Positions 51,958-61,243 of a DNA stretch of 64,000 bases are shown piece by piece. Numbering within the stretch: position 1 is the first letter of the stretch; every line of letters starts with the position of its first letter. The DNA comes from Bacillota bacterium (GTDB taxonomy: Bacteria > Bacillota_A > Clostridia > Lachnospirales > Lachnospiraceae): NCBI GenBank assembly GCA_023407175.1, contig JAEYMU010000043.1, forward strand, positions 152,953-216,952. Direction: 5' to 3'. The notes under the pieces are model-generated. The model did not search any database and was not told the DNA's origin. It was given only the letters and a program-made list of their open reading frames with translations. Made by a program: the position numbers and the translations under genes.

Positions 51958-53223
51958 CTATTTTCTGTGGGCCAGTTCATTTGTGACATCATCCCAGTCC
52001 AGCCCGCATTGCGCCATGAGCACCATCAGATGGTACAGATAATCTGCGATTTCGTAGCGAAGCTCCTCAGCTTCCGGATTCTTGGCTGCAATTACAATCT
52101 CTGTCGCTTCTTCACCGCATTTTTTCAGAATTTTATCAATGCCCTTGTCGAACAGATAGTTTGTGTAGGAGCCCTCCTTCGGGTTGACCTTGCGGTCCAG
52201 AATAACATTATAAACATCCTGGAACACATGAAGCGGATCTGTATTATTGTATTCCTTCTTCACAAGCTCTTTATGGAAGCAGGACTGGGCACCTGTATGG
52301 CAGGCAGGCCCGATCTGCAGCACCTTGGCAAGAATGGTATCATTGTCACAATCCAGGGTCAATTCCTTCACATATTGAAAATGTCCGGAGGTCTCGCCCT
52401 TGGTCCAGAGTCTTTCGCGGCTTCTGGAATAATAGGTCATCCTTCCACCCATAATAGTCTTATTATATGCTTCCTTATTCATATACGCAAGCATTAAAAC
52501 CTCATCGGTACGGTAATCCTGAACAATAACGGGTATTAATCCCTTCTCGTCCAGCTTAAATTCTGAAAACAAAAGCTTGCTTTCAAAGGTATTAACCTCA
52601 ATTCCCTCTTCCTTCAGGGCATGCTTTGCCTTTATGATATCCTTATTTTCAAAGAAATTCGTGACAACACCCATAACATTATCGATCGAAATCAGACTTC
52701 CGATATCATTGCGCACCAGACTGTCACGGATTAACACCTTAAGCGGTGAATTCTCTATCCTGGCCTTGGAATTCGGGGACAGGGTGATATGCTTTAGCAT
52801 CACTATTTCTACCTTGTATTCGGTCAAGGCCTGAAGAACATCCTCCTGGGGCTCCAAGCACTGTGCCATGTCAAGCTCAACCACAATTTTCTGGGGGCCA
52901 AAGCGTTCCGTTGCCTCCTTCAATACCTGGGGATTCTCCAGCAGTGCATACTTGATCATGATGAAAGACGCACCGGTATAAATTGCTTTTTTCACATCCT
53001 CCAGCCGCTTTATATAGCAGCCGACTGTAAAGGGAATATCGATCTCCTTGGAAATAACCTTGCAGAGGGAGAGAAATTCTTCCCTTGATTTCTCATCCCT
53101 GGAATAGTTATATAGAAACAGCTCATCCGCTCCCCCGTAAGAATAGCTTCTGGCCAGCTCCAGCACATTGGCAGGTATTTCACTTTCGGCATTGATATAG
53201 GGGATGATTTTTTTATAAGACAT
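51958..53223 (-). CDS. hisIE: HisIE with N-terminal degenerate HisF-like domain
   Basis: 421 residues in three parts. Residues ~1-200 resemble the first two-thirds of HisF ('[11 protein letters not shown]', '[11 protein letters not shown]', '[23 protein letters not shown]', '[10 protein letters not shown]'). In HisF the first strand reads CLDV(KD)G, with catalytic Asp11; here it is YINA, so cyclase activity is unlikely. Residues ~215-320 are HisI, phosphoribosyl-AMP cyclohydrolase ('[16 protein letters not shown]', 'CDNDT', 'CHTGAQSCF'). The rest is HisE, phosphoribosyl-ATP pyrophosphatase ('[16 protein letters not shown]', '[13 protein letters not shown]'). It catalyses steps 2 and 3 of histidine synthesis. 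Starts four bases after hisA. hisF and hisH proper are not in the window. Confidence 0.9.
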   Translation of the reverse strand: MSYKKIIPYINAESEIPANVLELARSYSYGGADELFLYNYSRDEKSREEFLSLCKVISKEIDIPFTVGCYIKRLEDVKKAIYTGASFIMIKYALLENPQVLKEATERFGPQKIVVELDMAQCLEPQEDVLQALTEYKVEIVMLKHITLSPNSKARIENSPLKVLIRDSLVRNDIGSLISIDNVMGVVTNFFENKDIIKAKHALKEEGIEVNTFESKLLFSEFKLDEKGLIPVIVQDYRTDEVLMLAYMNKEAYNKTIMGGRMTYYSRSRERLWTKGETSGHFQYVKELTLDCDNDTILAKVLQIGPACHTGAQSCFHKELVKKEYNNTDPLHVFQDVYNVILDRKVNPKEGSYTNYLFDKGIDKILKKCGEEATEIVIAAKNPEAEELRYEIADYLYHLMVLMAQCGLDWDDVTNELAHRK

Positions 53224-53226
53224 TCG

Positions 53227-53961
53227 CTATAATACCTCCTGATGTTTTTCAAATAAATTCACGGCTTTCCTCAAATCAATTTTATTCTCATACAGTGCCT
53301 TGCCCATAATGGCGCCATAAACCTTGATTTCCTCCAGCATCTCCAAATCCTTTAAGGAGGATACTCCGCCGGAGGCGATGATATTTAAGCCCGTTACCTC
53401 TACCATTTCCTTCGTATGTGCGATGTTCGGCCCCTGAAGCATACCGTCCTTGGAAATATCGGTATACACAATGGTCTTAACACCGTATTTCTTCATCTCC
53501 AGAGCCAGATTAACGGCTTGAAAATTGCTGACCTTCTCCCAGCCCTCAATCGCCACCATGCCATCCTTCGCATCAATACCGATGACAATGCGCTTGGAGC
53601 CGAAGGTGGTAATCGCTTCCTTTATAAAGGCTGGGTCCTTTACCGCCTTTGTTCCTATAATGACACGTTCAATTCCAAGGCTAAGCTTATTCTCGATATC
53701 CTTGATGGTACGGATACCGCCGCCTACCTGAACCGGTATCTTTACTCCGGCCACAATCCCCTTGATTACATCATCATTCACCGAATGACCGACCAGTGCT
53801 CCATCCAAATCCACAATATGGATAAAGGAAGCTCCTGCTGCTTCCCATTGCTTTGCCATTTTGAAGGGAATGTCGGAATATACCAAAACATCCTGAAAGC
53901 TTCCCTGTCTCAATCTTACGCACTGCCCATTCTTTATATCAATCGCGGGAAATAATTTCAT
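53227..53961 (-). CDS. hisA: ProFAR isomerase (HisA)
   Basis: 244 residues, a complete TIM barrel of the HisA type: 'FPAIDIKNGQCVRLRQG' with the catalytic Asp of the first strand, 'VGGGIRTIKDIE', 'IGIDAKDGMVAIEGW' and 'YTDISKDGMLQGPN' with the second Asp. It isomerises ProFAR to PRFAR. Part of the his operon between hisB and hisIE. A hairpin-forming repeat lies in the 140 bases between it and hisB. Confidence 0.95.
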   Translation of the reverse strand: MKLFPAIDIKNGQCVRLRQGSFQDVLVYSDIPFKMAKQWEAAGASFIHIVDLDGALVGHSVNDDVIKGIVAGVKIPVQVGGGIRTIKDIENKLSLGIERVIIGTKAVKDPAFIKEAITTFGSKRIVIGIDAKDGMVAIEGWEKVSNFQAVNLALEMKKYGVKTIVYTDISKDGMLQGPNIAHTKEMVEVTGLNIIASGGVSSLKDLEMLEEIKVYGAIMGKALYENKIDLRKAVNLFEKHQEVL

Positions 53962-53993
53962 CTTACACCATTGCCTTTCTTTTCATAAAGAGC

Positions 53994-54040
53994 TGCCACA
54001 CTCCTGTTAATTCTTCCATAGAATCGACAGGAATGTGACA
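53994..54040. repeat. Imperfect hairpin between hisA and hisB
   Basis: TGCCACACTCCTGT (53994-54007) pairs with 54027-54040 in 12 of 14 positions, and the inner AATTCT/AGAATC adds further pairing. Located in the only long gap inside the his operon. Could be a repeat element or an RNA processing/attenuation structure; no T run follows. Confidence 0.45.
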
Positions 54041-54101
54041 AGCCCTTTTCTTTTATATTAAGTTTAAATAATACCGATATACCGGCTCGCTTTCAAACAA
54101 A

Positions 54102-54689
54102 TCAAATCGAGCCCTTCGTCGATAGCACGCCTTGAATACGTTCATCTATGCCGCTGGCTTCATCAAGTGCCTTTGCAAAGGCTTTAAAGGCAGCTTCAAT
54201 GATATGGTGGTCATTGCCGCCGCTAAGCAGCTTAATATGTAAATTCATCCCCGCTGAATAGGAAACTGCATAAAAGAATTCCCGCACCAGCTCTGTCTCC
54301 ATATATCCAATCCTGTCCGAGGAAAATTTCAGGTCAAATACCAGATAGGGCCGCCCCGACAAATCAATGGCACAAAGCACCAAAGTCTCATCCATTGGCA
54401 AAAGAAAGGAGCCGTATCGTCTGATGCCCTGCTTGTCCCCTAATGCGCTTTTGATTGCCTGTCCCAGAACAATTCCGGTATCCTCAACCGTGTGATGGGA
54501 ATCCACATATAAATCACCCTTAACATTCAGTTTCAGGTCAAAAAAGCCATGCCTGGTAAAGCTGTCCAGCATATGATTGAAAAAGCCGATTCCCGTTTCA
54601 ATCTGTGCTTTTCCGCTTCCATCAATATTCAATTCCATATTGATGTCTGTTTCCTTGGTTTTACGGTTTACCTGTGCACTTCTTCCCAT
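54102..54689 (-). CDS. hisB: Imidazoleglycerol-phosphate dehydratase
   Basis: 195 residues, the monofunctional form. Both metal-binding H-x4-HHx2E-type motifs are visible: 'DSHHTVEDTGIVLG' and 'GGNDHHIIEAAFKAFA', along with 'GFFNHMLDSFTRHG'. It dehydrates imidazole glycerol phosphate in the sixth step of histidine synthesis. ATG with SD GGGAGG. 116 bases separate it from hisD upstream. Confidence 0.95.
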   Translation of the reverse strand: MGRSAQVNRKTKETDINMELNIDGSGKAQIETGIGFFNHMLDSFTRHGFFDLKLNVKGDLYVDSHHTVEDTGIVLGQAIKSALGDKQGIRRYGSFLLPMDETLVLCAIDLSGRPYLVFDLKFSSDRIGYMETELVREFFYAVSYSAGMNLHIKLLSGGNDHHIIEAAFKAFAKALDEASGIDERIQGVLSTKGSI

Positions 54690-54805
54690 TGTTACCTCCC
54701 TTCACACCACCCTTGGGCATAAATCCTCAAGAACAGCTGATTTTGCTATTCTTTTTATAATTATACATTAAGAGTTCTAAATGTCAAATCTCTTTTGTAT
54801 GCACT

Positions 54806-56095
54806 TTATTCAAATCGTACCGCAATGGAATTGGCATGAGCCGTCAGCCCCTCGGAATTGGCAAAGGTTACAATATCCTTATAAATAGGCTCCAAAGCCT
54901 CCTTTGAATAGGCGATGATACTGGATTTCTTGATAAAATCATCCACGCTTAGGGGTGAGAAGAACTTCGCCGTTCCGTTCGTTGGAAGGATGTGGTTCGG
55001 CCCCGCCATATAATCGCCAAGGGGCTCACTGGAATATTCTCCAAGGAAAATTGCTCCCGCATTCTTAATTTTTGTCATTACCATAAAAGGGTCCTTCGTG
55101 ATAATCTCCAGGTGCTCTGAGGCTATTTCGTTGGCTGCCTCGATTGCCTCCTTAAGACTGTCCGCTATCATGATATAGCCGTAGTTATCCAATGATTTTT
55201 GCAGGATTTCCTTTCTTGAAAGCCTTGCCACAAATTCCTCCACCTCTATCGATACCTGCTTTGCAAGCTCTCTGCTGGTTGTTATCAGGATTGCAGAGGC
55301 CAGCTCATCATGCTCTGCCTGGGATAAAAGGTCAGCCGCCACATACCTTGGCTTGGCGGTTTCATCCGCAAGAACAAGAATTTCACTCGGCCCTGCGATG
55401 GAATCAATGCTTACATGCCCGTATACTGCTTTTTTTGCAAGGGCCACATAGATGTTTCCCGGACCTACGATTTTATCAACCTTGGGGATACTCTCTGTAC
55501 CATATGCCAGCGCCGCGATTGCCTGTGCGCCCCCAACCTTGTAAATCTCGGTAACACCTGCTTCCTTTGCTGCCACTAAGGTTCCCGGATTTACCCTGCC
55601 ATCACTGCCGGGAGGTGTGGTCATGGCAATTCTTTCTACTCCGGCAACCTTAGCCGGAATAACATTCATCAGTACCGAAGATGGATAGGCAGCCTTACCG
55701 CCCGGAACATAAACCCCGGCAGCGGCAATGGGCGTTACCTTCTGACCCAGAATGGTTCCGTCCTCTGTAGTATCAAACCAACTATACTGTTTTTGTTTTT
55801 CATGATAGGTCCTAATCTTTTCGATTGCTTTCCGGATCACATCAATTACCTGTGGCTGAATACGCTCATAAGCCTCTTCTATCTCTGCATCGGTTACACG
55901 TATGGTATCCGCTGTTATAACCGCCTTATCAAAACGCTCCGTATAAGCAAACAGCGCCTTATCCTTGTTTTCCTTTACATCATTCAAAATCTCGGCAACT
56001 GCCTTTGCATATTCTTCATATTGATTAGGACTTCTTTTTAATAAATCCTCAAGTATGTTCTTTCTTGTCTCGGCATTCAACTCTATTGTTCTCAT
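54806..56095 (-). CDS. hisD: Histidinol dehydrogenase
   Basis: 429 residues from the ATG at 56095 (SD GGGAGG). Family motifs: 'GVYVPGGKAAYPSSVLMN', 'DSIAGPSEILVLAD', 'LLSQAEHDE' with the zinc-binding Gln/His, and 'GPNHILPTNGTAKF'. It oxidises histidinol to histidine in two NAD-dependent steps. In operon after hisG; the 36-to-70-base gap holds a TAGTACTG-type hairpin. Confidence 0.97.
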   Translation of the reverse strand: MRTIELNAETRKNILEDLLKRSPNQYEEYAKAVAEILNDVKENKDKALFAYTERFDKAVITADTIRVTDAEIEEAYERIQPQVIDVIRKAIEKIRTYHEKQKQYSWFDTTEDGTILGQKVTPIAAAGVYVPGGKAAYPSSVLMNVIPAKVAGVERIAMTTPPGSDGRVNPGTLVAAKEAGVTEIYKVGGAQAIAALAYGTESIPKVDKIVGPGNIYVALAKKAVYGHVSIDSIAGPSEILVLADETAKPRYVAADLLSQAEHDELASAILITTSRELAKQVSIEVEEFVARLSRKEILQKSLDNYGYIMIADSLKEAIEAANEIASEHLEIITKDPFMVMTKIKNAGAIFLGEYSSEPLGDYMAGPNHILPTNGTAKFFSPLSVDDFIKKSSIIAYSKEALEPIYKDIVTFANSEGLTAHANSIAVRFE

Positions 56096-56133
56096 GTCTA
56101 CCTCCCATTCCACCGCCCGATAGCGGCACATAT

Positions 56134-56164
56134 CTTAGTACTACCCTAAGCAGGGCAGTACTAG
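56134..56164. repeat. TAGTACT hairpin between hisG and hisD
   Basis: TAGTACTACCCT and AGGGCAGTACTA are complementary in 11 of 12 positions around an AAGC loop, just after the hisG stop. It belongs to the same kind of 3'-end repeat seen at 46611-46653. Confidence 0.5.
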
Positions 56165-56167
56165 TGA

Positions 56168-56812
56168 TTATTTCTGAGTTATGGCTTCCTTCATATCCCT
56201 GATTATCTTAGTGATACGCTCATGCTCCATCTTCATGCTGACCTCATTGACCACCATTCTGGCCGAGATATTACAAATTTCCTCCAATACCTCCAGCCCG
56301 TTCTCTCTTAAGGTGGAGCCGGTTTCAACGATATCGACAATTACCTCGGACAGTCCTACAATCGGCGCAAGCTCAATGGAACCGTTCAGCTTTATAATTT
56401 CCACCGTCTGATGCTTCTTATTATAGAAGTAATCCTTCGCAATATTAGGATATTTGGTCGCAACCCGAATCAGCTCGCCGTGCTTTAGGTATTCTTTGGC
56501 TGAGGCAGGTCCCGCTACACACATTCTACATCTGCCCAGGCCCAAATCTACTACCTCATACATTCTTCTTCCCTCTTCCAGGATTGTATCCTTTCCAACG
56601 ATACCGATATCCGCAGCTCCGTATTCCACATAGGTCGGAACATCATTTGCCTTCGCCAGGAAGAATTTCAGCTTTAAATCCTCATTTACAAAGATTAATT
56701 TCCTTGAGCTCTTATCCTTAATCTCCTCACAGGTAATTCCGATCTTCTCAAGAAGCTCTAAGGAATTAAGTGCCAGTCGGCCCTTTGCCAGAGCAATCGT
56801 AATATATCTCAT
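56168..56812 (-). CDS. hisG: ATP phosphoribosyltransferase, short form
   Basis: 214 residues, the short HisG that lacks the C-terminal regulatory domain and needs HisZ. Motifs: 'ALAKGRL', '[15 protein letters not shown]', '[13 protein letters not shown]', and '[16 protein letters not shown]' (PRPP-binding). It catalyses the first committed step. ATG with SD GGAGG. Directly follows hisZ by 14 bases, consistent with the hetero-octameric HisGZ enzyme. Confidence 0.96.
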   Translation of the reverse strand: MRYITIALAKGRLALNSLELLEKIGITCEEIKDKSSRKLIFVNEDLKLKFFLAKANDVPTYVEYGAADIGIVGKDTILEEGRRMYEVVDLGLGRCRMCVAGPASAKEYLKHGELIRVATKYPNIAKDYFYNKKHQTVEIIKLNGSIELAPIVGLSEVIVDIVETGSTLRENGLEVLEEICNISARMVVNEVSMKMEHERITKIIRDMKEAITQK

Positions 56813-56826
56813 TGTAATCCTCCATT

Positions 56827-58089
56827 CTACTGTAGAAACTCCTTCATCGGTGCTGCCTGAAGCGTTCCTTCGGCAATATTCACGACCTTGATATCGTTGT
56901 CGTTCTCCAGGTATAGGATACCGCCAATATCCATGCGCTTTGCATAATCGATATAAACCGCCAATTCATATGCATCATTCGACTTTTGTAGAATCGCATT
57001 GATTCCATCCTTGCGAAAATGACTGGCCAGGGCAATCGCCTGCTTTCTGTATTCCGGTTGGTACAAAATCAGTGTATCCTGGGCTACAGGCTCACTTAGC
57101 AGCTTCTGCCTTGACAGGGCCAGCATCAGTTGGTCGATTACAATGGCAAGACCGATGGCCGGAGCTTCTTTCCCGAATTGTCCAACCAGGTTATCATAGC
57201 GTCCTCCGGTCGCTATCGCATCACCCGTTCCATAAGTATATGCCTTAAAAATAATTCCGGTATAGTAATTATATTTGCTAAGCATTCCCAAATCAAAATT
57301 TACATAATTTTCATATCCGTATTCCGTCAGCAGATTATAAAGCTTTTCCAGACGACCGATAGCCTTGATCGCACGGCTGTTATCGGTTAAGCTCTTTGCC
57401 GCCTTCAGAATATCGATGCTTCCGAACAGTTCGGGCAGCTTGAGGAAAATATTCTTAAGCTGGCTGCTCATATCCTTGGACAGGATAATTTCCTCTACTC
57501 CGAACATGTTCTTCTTTTCTATCAGCTCACGAAGAACAGCGACCTCCTCCTGGTCCTCAAAGCCTGCTTCCTCCACCAGTGCCCGGAAGAAATCCGCATA
57601 GCCGACTTCCAGCTGAAACTGCTGCAGGCCTGACTGCTGCAAGCATTCAAACGTAAGCGCAAGCATCTCCGCATCCGCTTCGATGCTGTCATCATTAATC
57701 AGCTCCGCACCCAGCTGGGTTACCTCCTTGAGTTTTCCCTGATAGCTGGTGCTGTTGATATAGGTATTACCGATATAGCCAAGGCGGATAGGCAGCTGCT
57801 CTTCCTTATAGTATTTTGCCACACAGCGTGCAATCGACGGGGTAATATCCGGCCTTAAAACCATGGTATTACCATCACGGTCAAAGAATTTATACATATC
57901 CTTGGAGGCTACCGTACCTCTTTCCTGGTTGAATATATCAAAAAATTCAAAGCTCGGTGTCTGGATGTCCCGGAAGCCATAATGCTCAAGCACATGATGG
58001 AGATTATCCTGCAGCGTAAGCTTCACCTTGCACTCCGAATTGTATATGTCTCTGACTCCCTCAGGTGTATGTAGTATTTTGTCCTTCAT
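56827..58089 (-). CDS. hisZ: ATP phosphoribosyltransferase regulatory subunit
   Basis: About 420 residues with the class II synthetase fold: '[13 protein letters not shown]', '[19 protein letters not shown]' and '[27 protein letters not shown]'. It lacks tRNA-binding features of HisS and pairs with short HisG to give feedback control by histidine. First gene of the his operon. The ATG at 58089 is assumed; a GTG at 58098 just upstream is closer to the SD-like GAAAGG and may be the real start. Confidence 0.93.
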   Translation of the reverse strand: MKDKILHTPEGVRDIYNSECKVKLTLQDNLHHVLEHYGFRDIQTPSFEFFDIFNQERGTVASKDMYKFFDRDGNTMVLRPDITPSIARCVAKYYKEEQLPIRLGYIGNTYINSTSYQGKLKEVTQLGAELINDDSIEADAEMLALTFECLQQSGLQQFQLEVGYADFFRALVEEAGFEDQEEVAVLRELIEKKNMFGVEEIILSKDMSSQLKNIFLKLPELFGSIDILKAAKSLTDNSRAIKAIGRLEKLYNLLTEYGYENYVNFDLGMLSKYNYYTGIIFKAYTYGTGDAIATGGRYDNLVGQFGKEAPAIGLAIVIDQLMLALSRQKLLSEPVAQDTLILYQPEYRKQAIALASHFRKDGINAILQKSNDAYELAVYIDYAKRMDIGGILYLENDNDIKVVNIAEGTLQAAPMKEFLQ

Positions 58090-58124
58090 TATTAACACCA
58101 AGCCTTTCTTTTATCATCTTTTAA

Positions 58125-58226
58125 TGTGGAGATTTAATATTGTTTCCACTTTAATATGGTAGCGTGATAATTCGCTACCATACTGATATGTCGCTTTATT
58201 ATAATTTATTCCGGTAATAATGTCAA
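58125..58226 (-). promoter_or_regulatory. Promoter and structured leader of the his operon
   Basis: On the minus strand: TTGACA (58226-58221), 17 bases, TATAAT (58203-58198). The leader then holds a 10-bp perfect hairpin (TATGGTAGCG/CGCTACCATA, 58155-58164 with 58173-58182) and a weaker GTGGA/TCCAC hairpin (about 58125-58148). No T-box sequence, His codon run or U-tailed terminator is visible, so the hairpin could be an operator or an mRNA stability element. Confidence 0.75.
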
Positions 58227-58292
58227 CCGGATAATAAAAAAATCCCTATAACCGTTAACCCCTACGTAACAAGCCTTGCAGGGAAATTGACC

Positions 58293-58326
58293 GCTCCCAG
58301 GGAAAGAAATGTTCCCCTATCGGAGC
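58293..58326. other. Hairpin downstream of the ABC-2 permease gene
   Basis: GCTCCC...GGAGC outer pairs and AGGGAA/TTCCCCT inner pairs form a stem over 58293-58326, about 25 bases past the permease stop. A T run (complement of about 58235-58241) follows farther on. It is a possible but not clean terminator. Confidence 0.4.
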
Positions 58327-58348
58327 CGCTTCCGCCCGCACTTCTGGC

Positions 58349-60364
58349 TTACCATGCAAAATCCAGCAGCCAATTCGACGGATAATAACGAAAAAATTCA
58401 ATTTCAAAAATATTAAGTAATGCAGGAAGTAAAAATAAAGCACTATATAAGATCAAGGTTGTATATATTCCTTTTTTAGAAAAAAGCATAACTATAAATG
58501 AAATGCCTGCAATTACAATCAGCCGTATTGCATAAATCATTATTAAATATAGATATATGGGTATATTACTGTCTGTTTGTAAAAACATCAGCAATTGTAT
58601 GGGAGCCGTAAAGTCTTTTGCATTAAACGTTGAACAAATTGTAACAAATTCCGGCAAATACACTGACACAAAGATGGCCCCGGCTACAATTAACAGCATA
58701 CCGGATTTGACAAGCAAAAGCTTACTTCTGCCATTTTTAGTTGCACTGAATAATTTATTAAATAACTGTTCTCTAACCGGTAATACACATAACAGTATCA
58801 ATACCATTATAAGCAAAGAATTAACGGCATTCCTCTCTGTAGCATCCATAAGTAATATTTTATACGGTGTATCATAAACAATCAATTTATTTTCATCCTG
58901 CATTGATAGATTATTTTCATAGTCCAAAAGAACAAGGAGCCTGTTCATCGCGGAAATCTGCTCATTGGATGCTCCTGCGGCTGAAAGTGCATTGAGCTGC
59001 TCCTTTGCCCATTCAACCGGGTCATCTTTCTGCTTTGCAGCTTCCACCGCCTGATAATAATAGGATTCCTCTTTTGTTATAGCCAGATGATAGCTGCTGA
59101 CATGCGATAGCTGCATAGCCAATCCAAACAGTATTATAATTACTGCTTTATTCGCTATGATCAGCCTCCAAAGCTCATGCAAAAATAAATTGACCGATGT
59201 TACCTGTATCCAATTGATCGAAATTCTTAATATGGGCTTTTCAATAACTTTTCCCTGCTCATAGATATAGCTCGTAATACCCGCCGCAAGAAAGAATACA
59301 AGGAATATAACAGCCAAAATAACAAATAAGCATGTAACAGGAAATCCAAAAAAATTAAGATTTATATATACATATAGTAATCGGGACGGCTTTAAAATGA
59401 AAAACAAATTTATATATTTAAAAATATTCAGGAATGAATAAGCGGGTATCGATATATACAAGAACGCCGATACACCCATGAGTAAGGCGAATATTCCCAA
59501 TGCATCCAGCATTTGCTTCGTCTTAACTGACAAATACATAAAAATACCGATAAATAAATTATATATAAAAAACCGTATGGTATATGTCAATATAAGATAT
59601 TGCAAAATAGTTATTTTTAACGGCGCATTCATAAATACAGACTGAATCGGAGCCGAAAAATCCTTAACAGGAAACAGCGAAAATGACATGACGTAAATTA
59701 TTACAGTCATTATGGTATGCAATATCAGGCACAGTATGATAACCAATGTTATTTTTGACACAATGAGCCTTCTTCGACCGCTGATTGTAGACTTATATAA
59801 AGGCAGCATAGGCTTTTCCGCTGTAATTGTCAGGATAACGATGGTCATCATTAAAAACAGGAACAGTAAATCGACAGAGATATTCGTTGTGGCGAGATTC
59901 ACTCCATTCCGTTCGGTGTATACAGGAGTAACACCTTTTAATTTATTATAATCGGCTTTCGTTTTTTGCAAATTCCTGTATACAAAGGAATTTGTATCGT
60001 TAACAAGAATACTTTTACCCATCAAATCCGCATTCTCATTGATACTATTAATATATTGCTTATAATTTTCTGTTTCATCAAGCTGCAAAAGAAATAGTTT
60101 ATATAAGGATGACTTTCCGACAATATGCTGTTCCGAAAGCATCTGCACTTGAGACGACAAATAATCACGGGGGTTATCTGTATTCATAATCATATTTTGA
60201 ACTTCGGTATAATCAGAAGAGGAAAATGCTACACCATCAGGTGTAATCACAGACTTTGATGATATATATATAATAAGAATTGTTAAAATGAACACAGTAG
60301 CTACAGCCAGGTAAAAGATTCGCTTACTTAATAAAGAGAGAAATTCATTATATAATATTTTCAT
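58349..60364 (-). CDS. ABC-2-type permease with two internally duplicated halves
   Basis: About 671 residues with some 12 membrane segments. The ATG at 60364 has SD GAGGAT and overlaps the ATPase gene by 17 bases. The protein is an internal duplication. The first half starts 'ILYNEFLSLLSKRIFYLA' and contains 'KDFSAPIQSVF'; the second starts 'FLHELWRLIIANKAVIII' and contains 'KDFTAPIQLLM', each followed by a similar membrane stretch ('YLILTYTIRFF', 'YLIMIYAIRLI'). A homodimer of single permeases is thus replaced by one polypeptide. The substrate is unknown; the partner ATPase suggests export. Confidence 0.75.
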   Translation of the reverse strand: MKILYNEFLSLLSKRIFYLAVATVFILTILIIYISSKSVITPDGVAFSSSDYTEVQNMIMNTDNPRDYLSSQVQMLSEQHIVGKSSLYKLFLLQLDETENYKQYINSINENADLMGKSILVNDTNSFVYRNLQKTKADYNKLKGVTPVYTERNGVNLATTNISVDLLFLFLMMTIVILTITAEKPMLPLYKSTISGRRRLIVSKITLVIILCLILHTIMTVIIYVMSFSLFPVKDFSAPIQSVFMNAPLKITILQYLILTYTIRFFIYNLFIGIFMYLSVKTKQMLDALGIFALLMGVSAFLYISIPAYSFLNIFKYINLFFILKPSRLLYVYINLNFFGFPVTCLFVILAVIFLVFFLAAGITSYIYEQGKVIEKPILRISINWIQVTSVNLFLHELWRLIIANKAVIIILFGLAMQLSHVSSYHLAITKEESYYYQAVEAAKQKDDPVEWAKEQLNALSAAGASNEQISAMNRLLVLLDYENNLSMQDENKLIVYDTPYKILLMDATERNAVNSLLIMVLILLCVLPVREQLFNKLFSATKNGRSKLLLVKSGMLLIVAGAIFVSVYLPEFVTICSTFNAKDFTAPIQLLMFLQTDSNIPIYLYLIMIYAIRLIVIAGISFIVMLFSKKGIYTTLILYSALFLLPALLNIFEIEFFRYYPSNWLLDFAW

Positions 60365-61223
60365 AGACATCCTCATACAAAACCAAATAAATATCATCAA
60401 CTGTGGGAACAACAGGTGTCGCTCCCTCTACACTTGTATCTGAAAGTATCCGCATATGAATCCCGTCAGAAAAGCGGCCTATATTACTGACTTTATACAA
60501 TTTCAGTATTTCATCGACCTGCTCCTTCTCTACCACCAGTTCAAAAGCTTTCCCTCTCATTCTTTCGCTAATCTCCGAAAGACTGCCTTGTTCTATCAGC
60601 TTACCTTCCTTGAGGAAGAGAAATGATTTTGCTATAAACTCCACATCCGATACAACATGGGTTACAAAGATAACGATACGCTCCAAAGCTACTTTTGAAA
60701 TCAGGTTTCTTATGCGTATGCGCTCCTTGGGGTCTAGCCCGGCAGTGGGCTCATCCAAAATCAGGATTTTGGGATTCCCCAGCAATGCCTGTGCTATCAG
60801 GAGACGTTGCTTCATTCCCCCTGATAAGGTACAGATTTTTTGTTTTTTTACCTCCGAAAGATTTACTGTCTGGAGCAGTTCATTTATTTGCCGGTTCGCA
60901 TCCTTCTGTGAAATTCCCTTTAGCGCTGCCATATAATACATAAACTGTCTGCATGACATGGACGCATTCAGCTGCTGCTGCTGTGGCATGTATCCCAATA
61001 TTTCTCTGAACGCTTTACCCATTTGCAGCGTATTTTTCTTGTTATATCGTATTTCGCCGCTGTCCGCCTTCAGATTATCCACCAATATATTCATCAACGT
61101 GGTTTTGCCTGCACCATTCGGTCCTAACAGGGCATAGATACCATCGCTTAGAGAAGCGGTAAAATCCACAAGCGCAGGATGCCTGCCATAGCTTTTTTTT
61201 ATCTCTATAAAATCTAATTGCAT
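60348..61223 (-). CDS. ABC transporter ATP-binding protein (CcmA/DrrA type)
   Basis: 291 residues. Walker A 'GPNGAGKTT', Q-loop 'GYMPQQ', signature 'LSGGMKQR', Walker B 'ILILDEPTAGLDPKER', H-loop 'THVV'. The GMKQR signature and C-terminal ~70-residue extension are typical of ATPases driving ABC-2 exporters. SD GGAGG precedes the ATG. It is between the DUF5050-like gene and the duplicated permease. Confidence 0.9.
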   Translation of the reverse strand: MQLDFIEIKKSYGRHPALVDFTASLSDGIYALLGPNGAGKTTLMNILVDNLKADSGEIRYNKKNTLQMGKAFREILGYMPQQQQLNASMSCRQFMYYMAALKGISQKDANRQINELLQTVNLSEVKKQKICTLSGGMKQRLLIAQALLGNPKILILDEPTAGLDPKERIRIRNLISKVALERIVIFVTHVVSDVEFIAKSFLFLKEGKLIEQGSLSEISERMRGKAFELVVEKEQVDEILKLYKVSNIGRFSDGIHMRILSDTSVEGATPVVPTVDDIYLVLYEDVYENII

Positions 61224-61243
61224 AAATAATACCTCCGCAAGGC

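Noticed and set aside
58255..58443. Short minus-strand frame of 62 codons downstream of the ABC-2 permease
   Set aside because: It overlaps the permease 3' end out of frame and covers a hairpin-rich intergenic segment.
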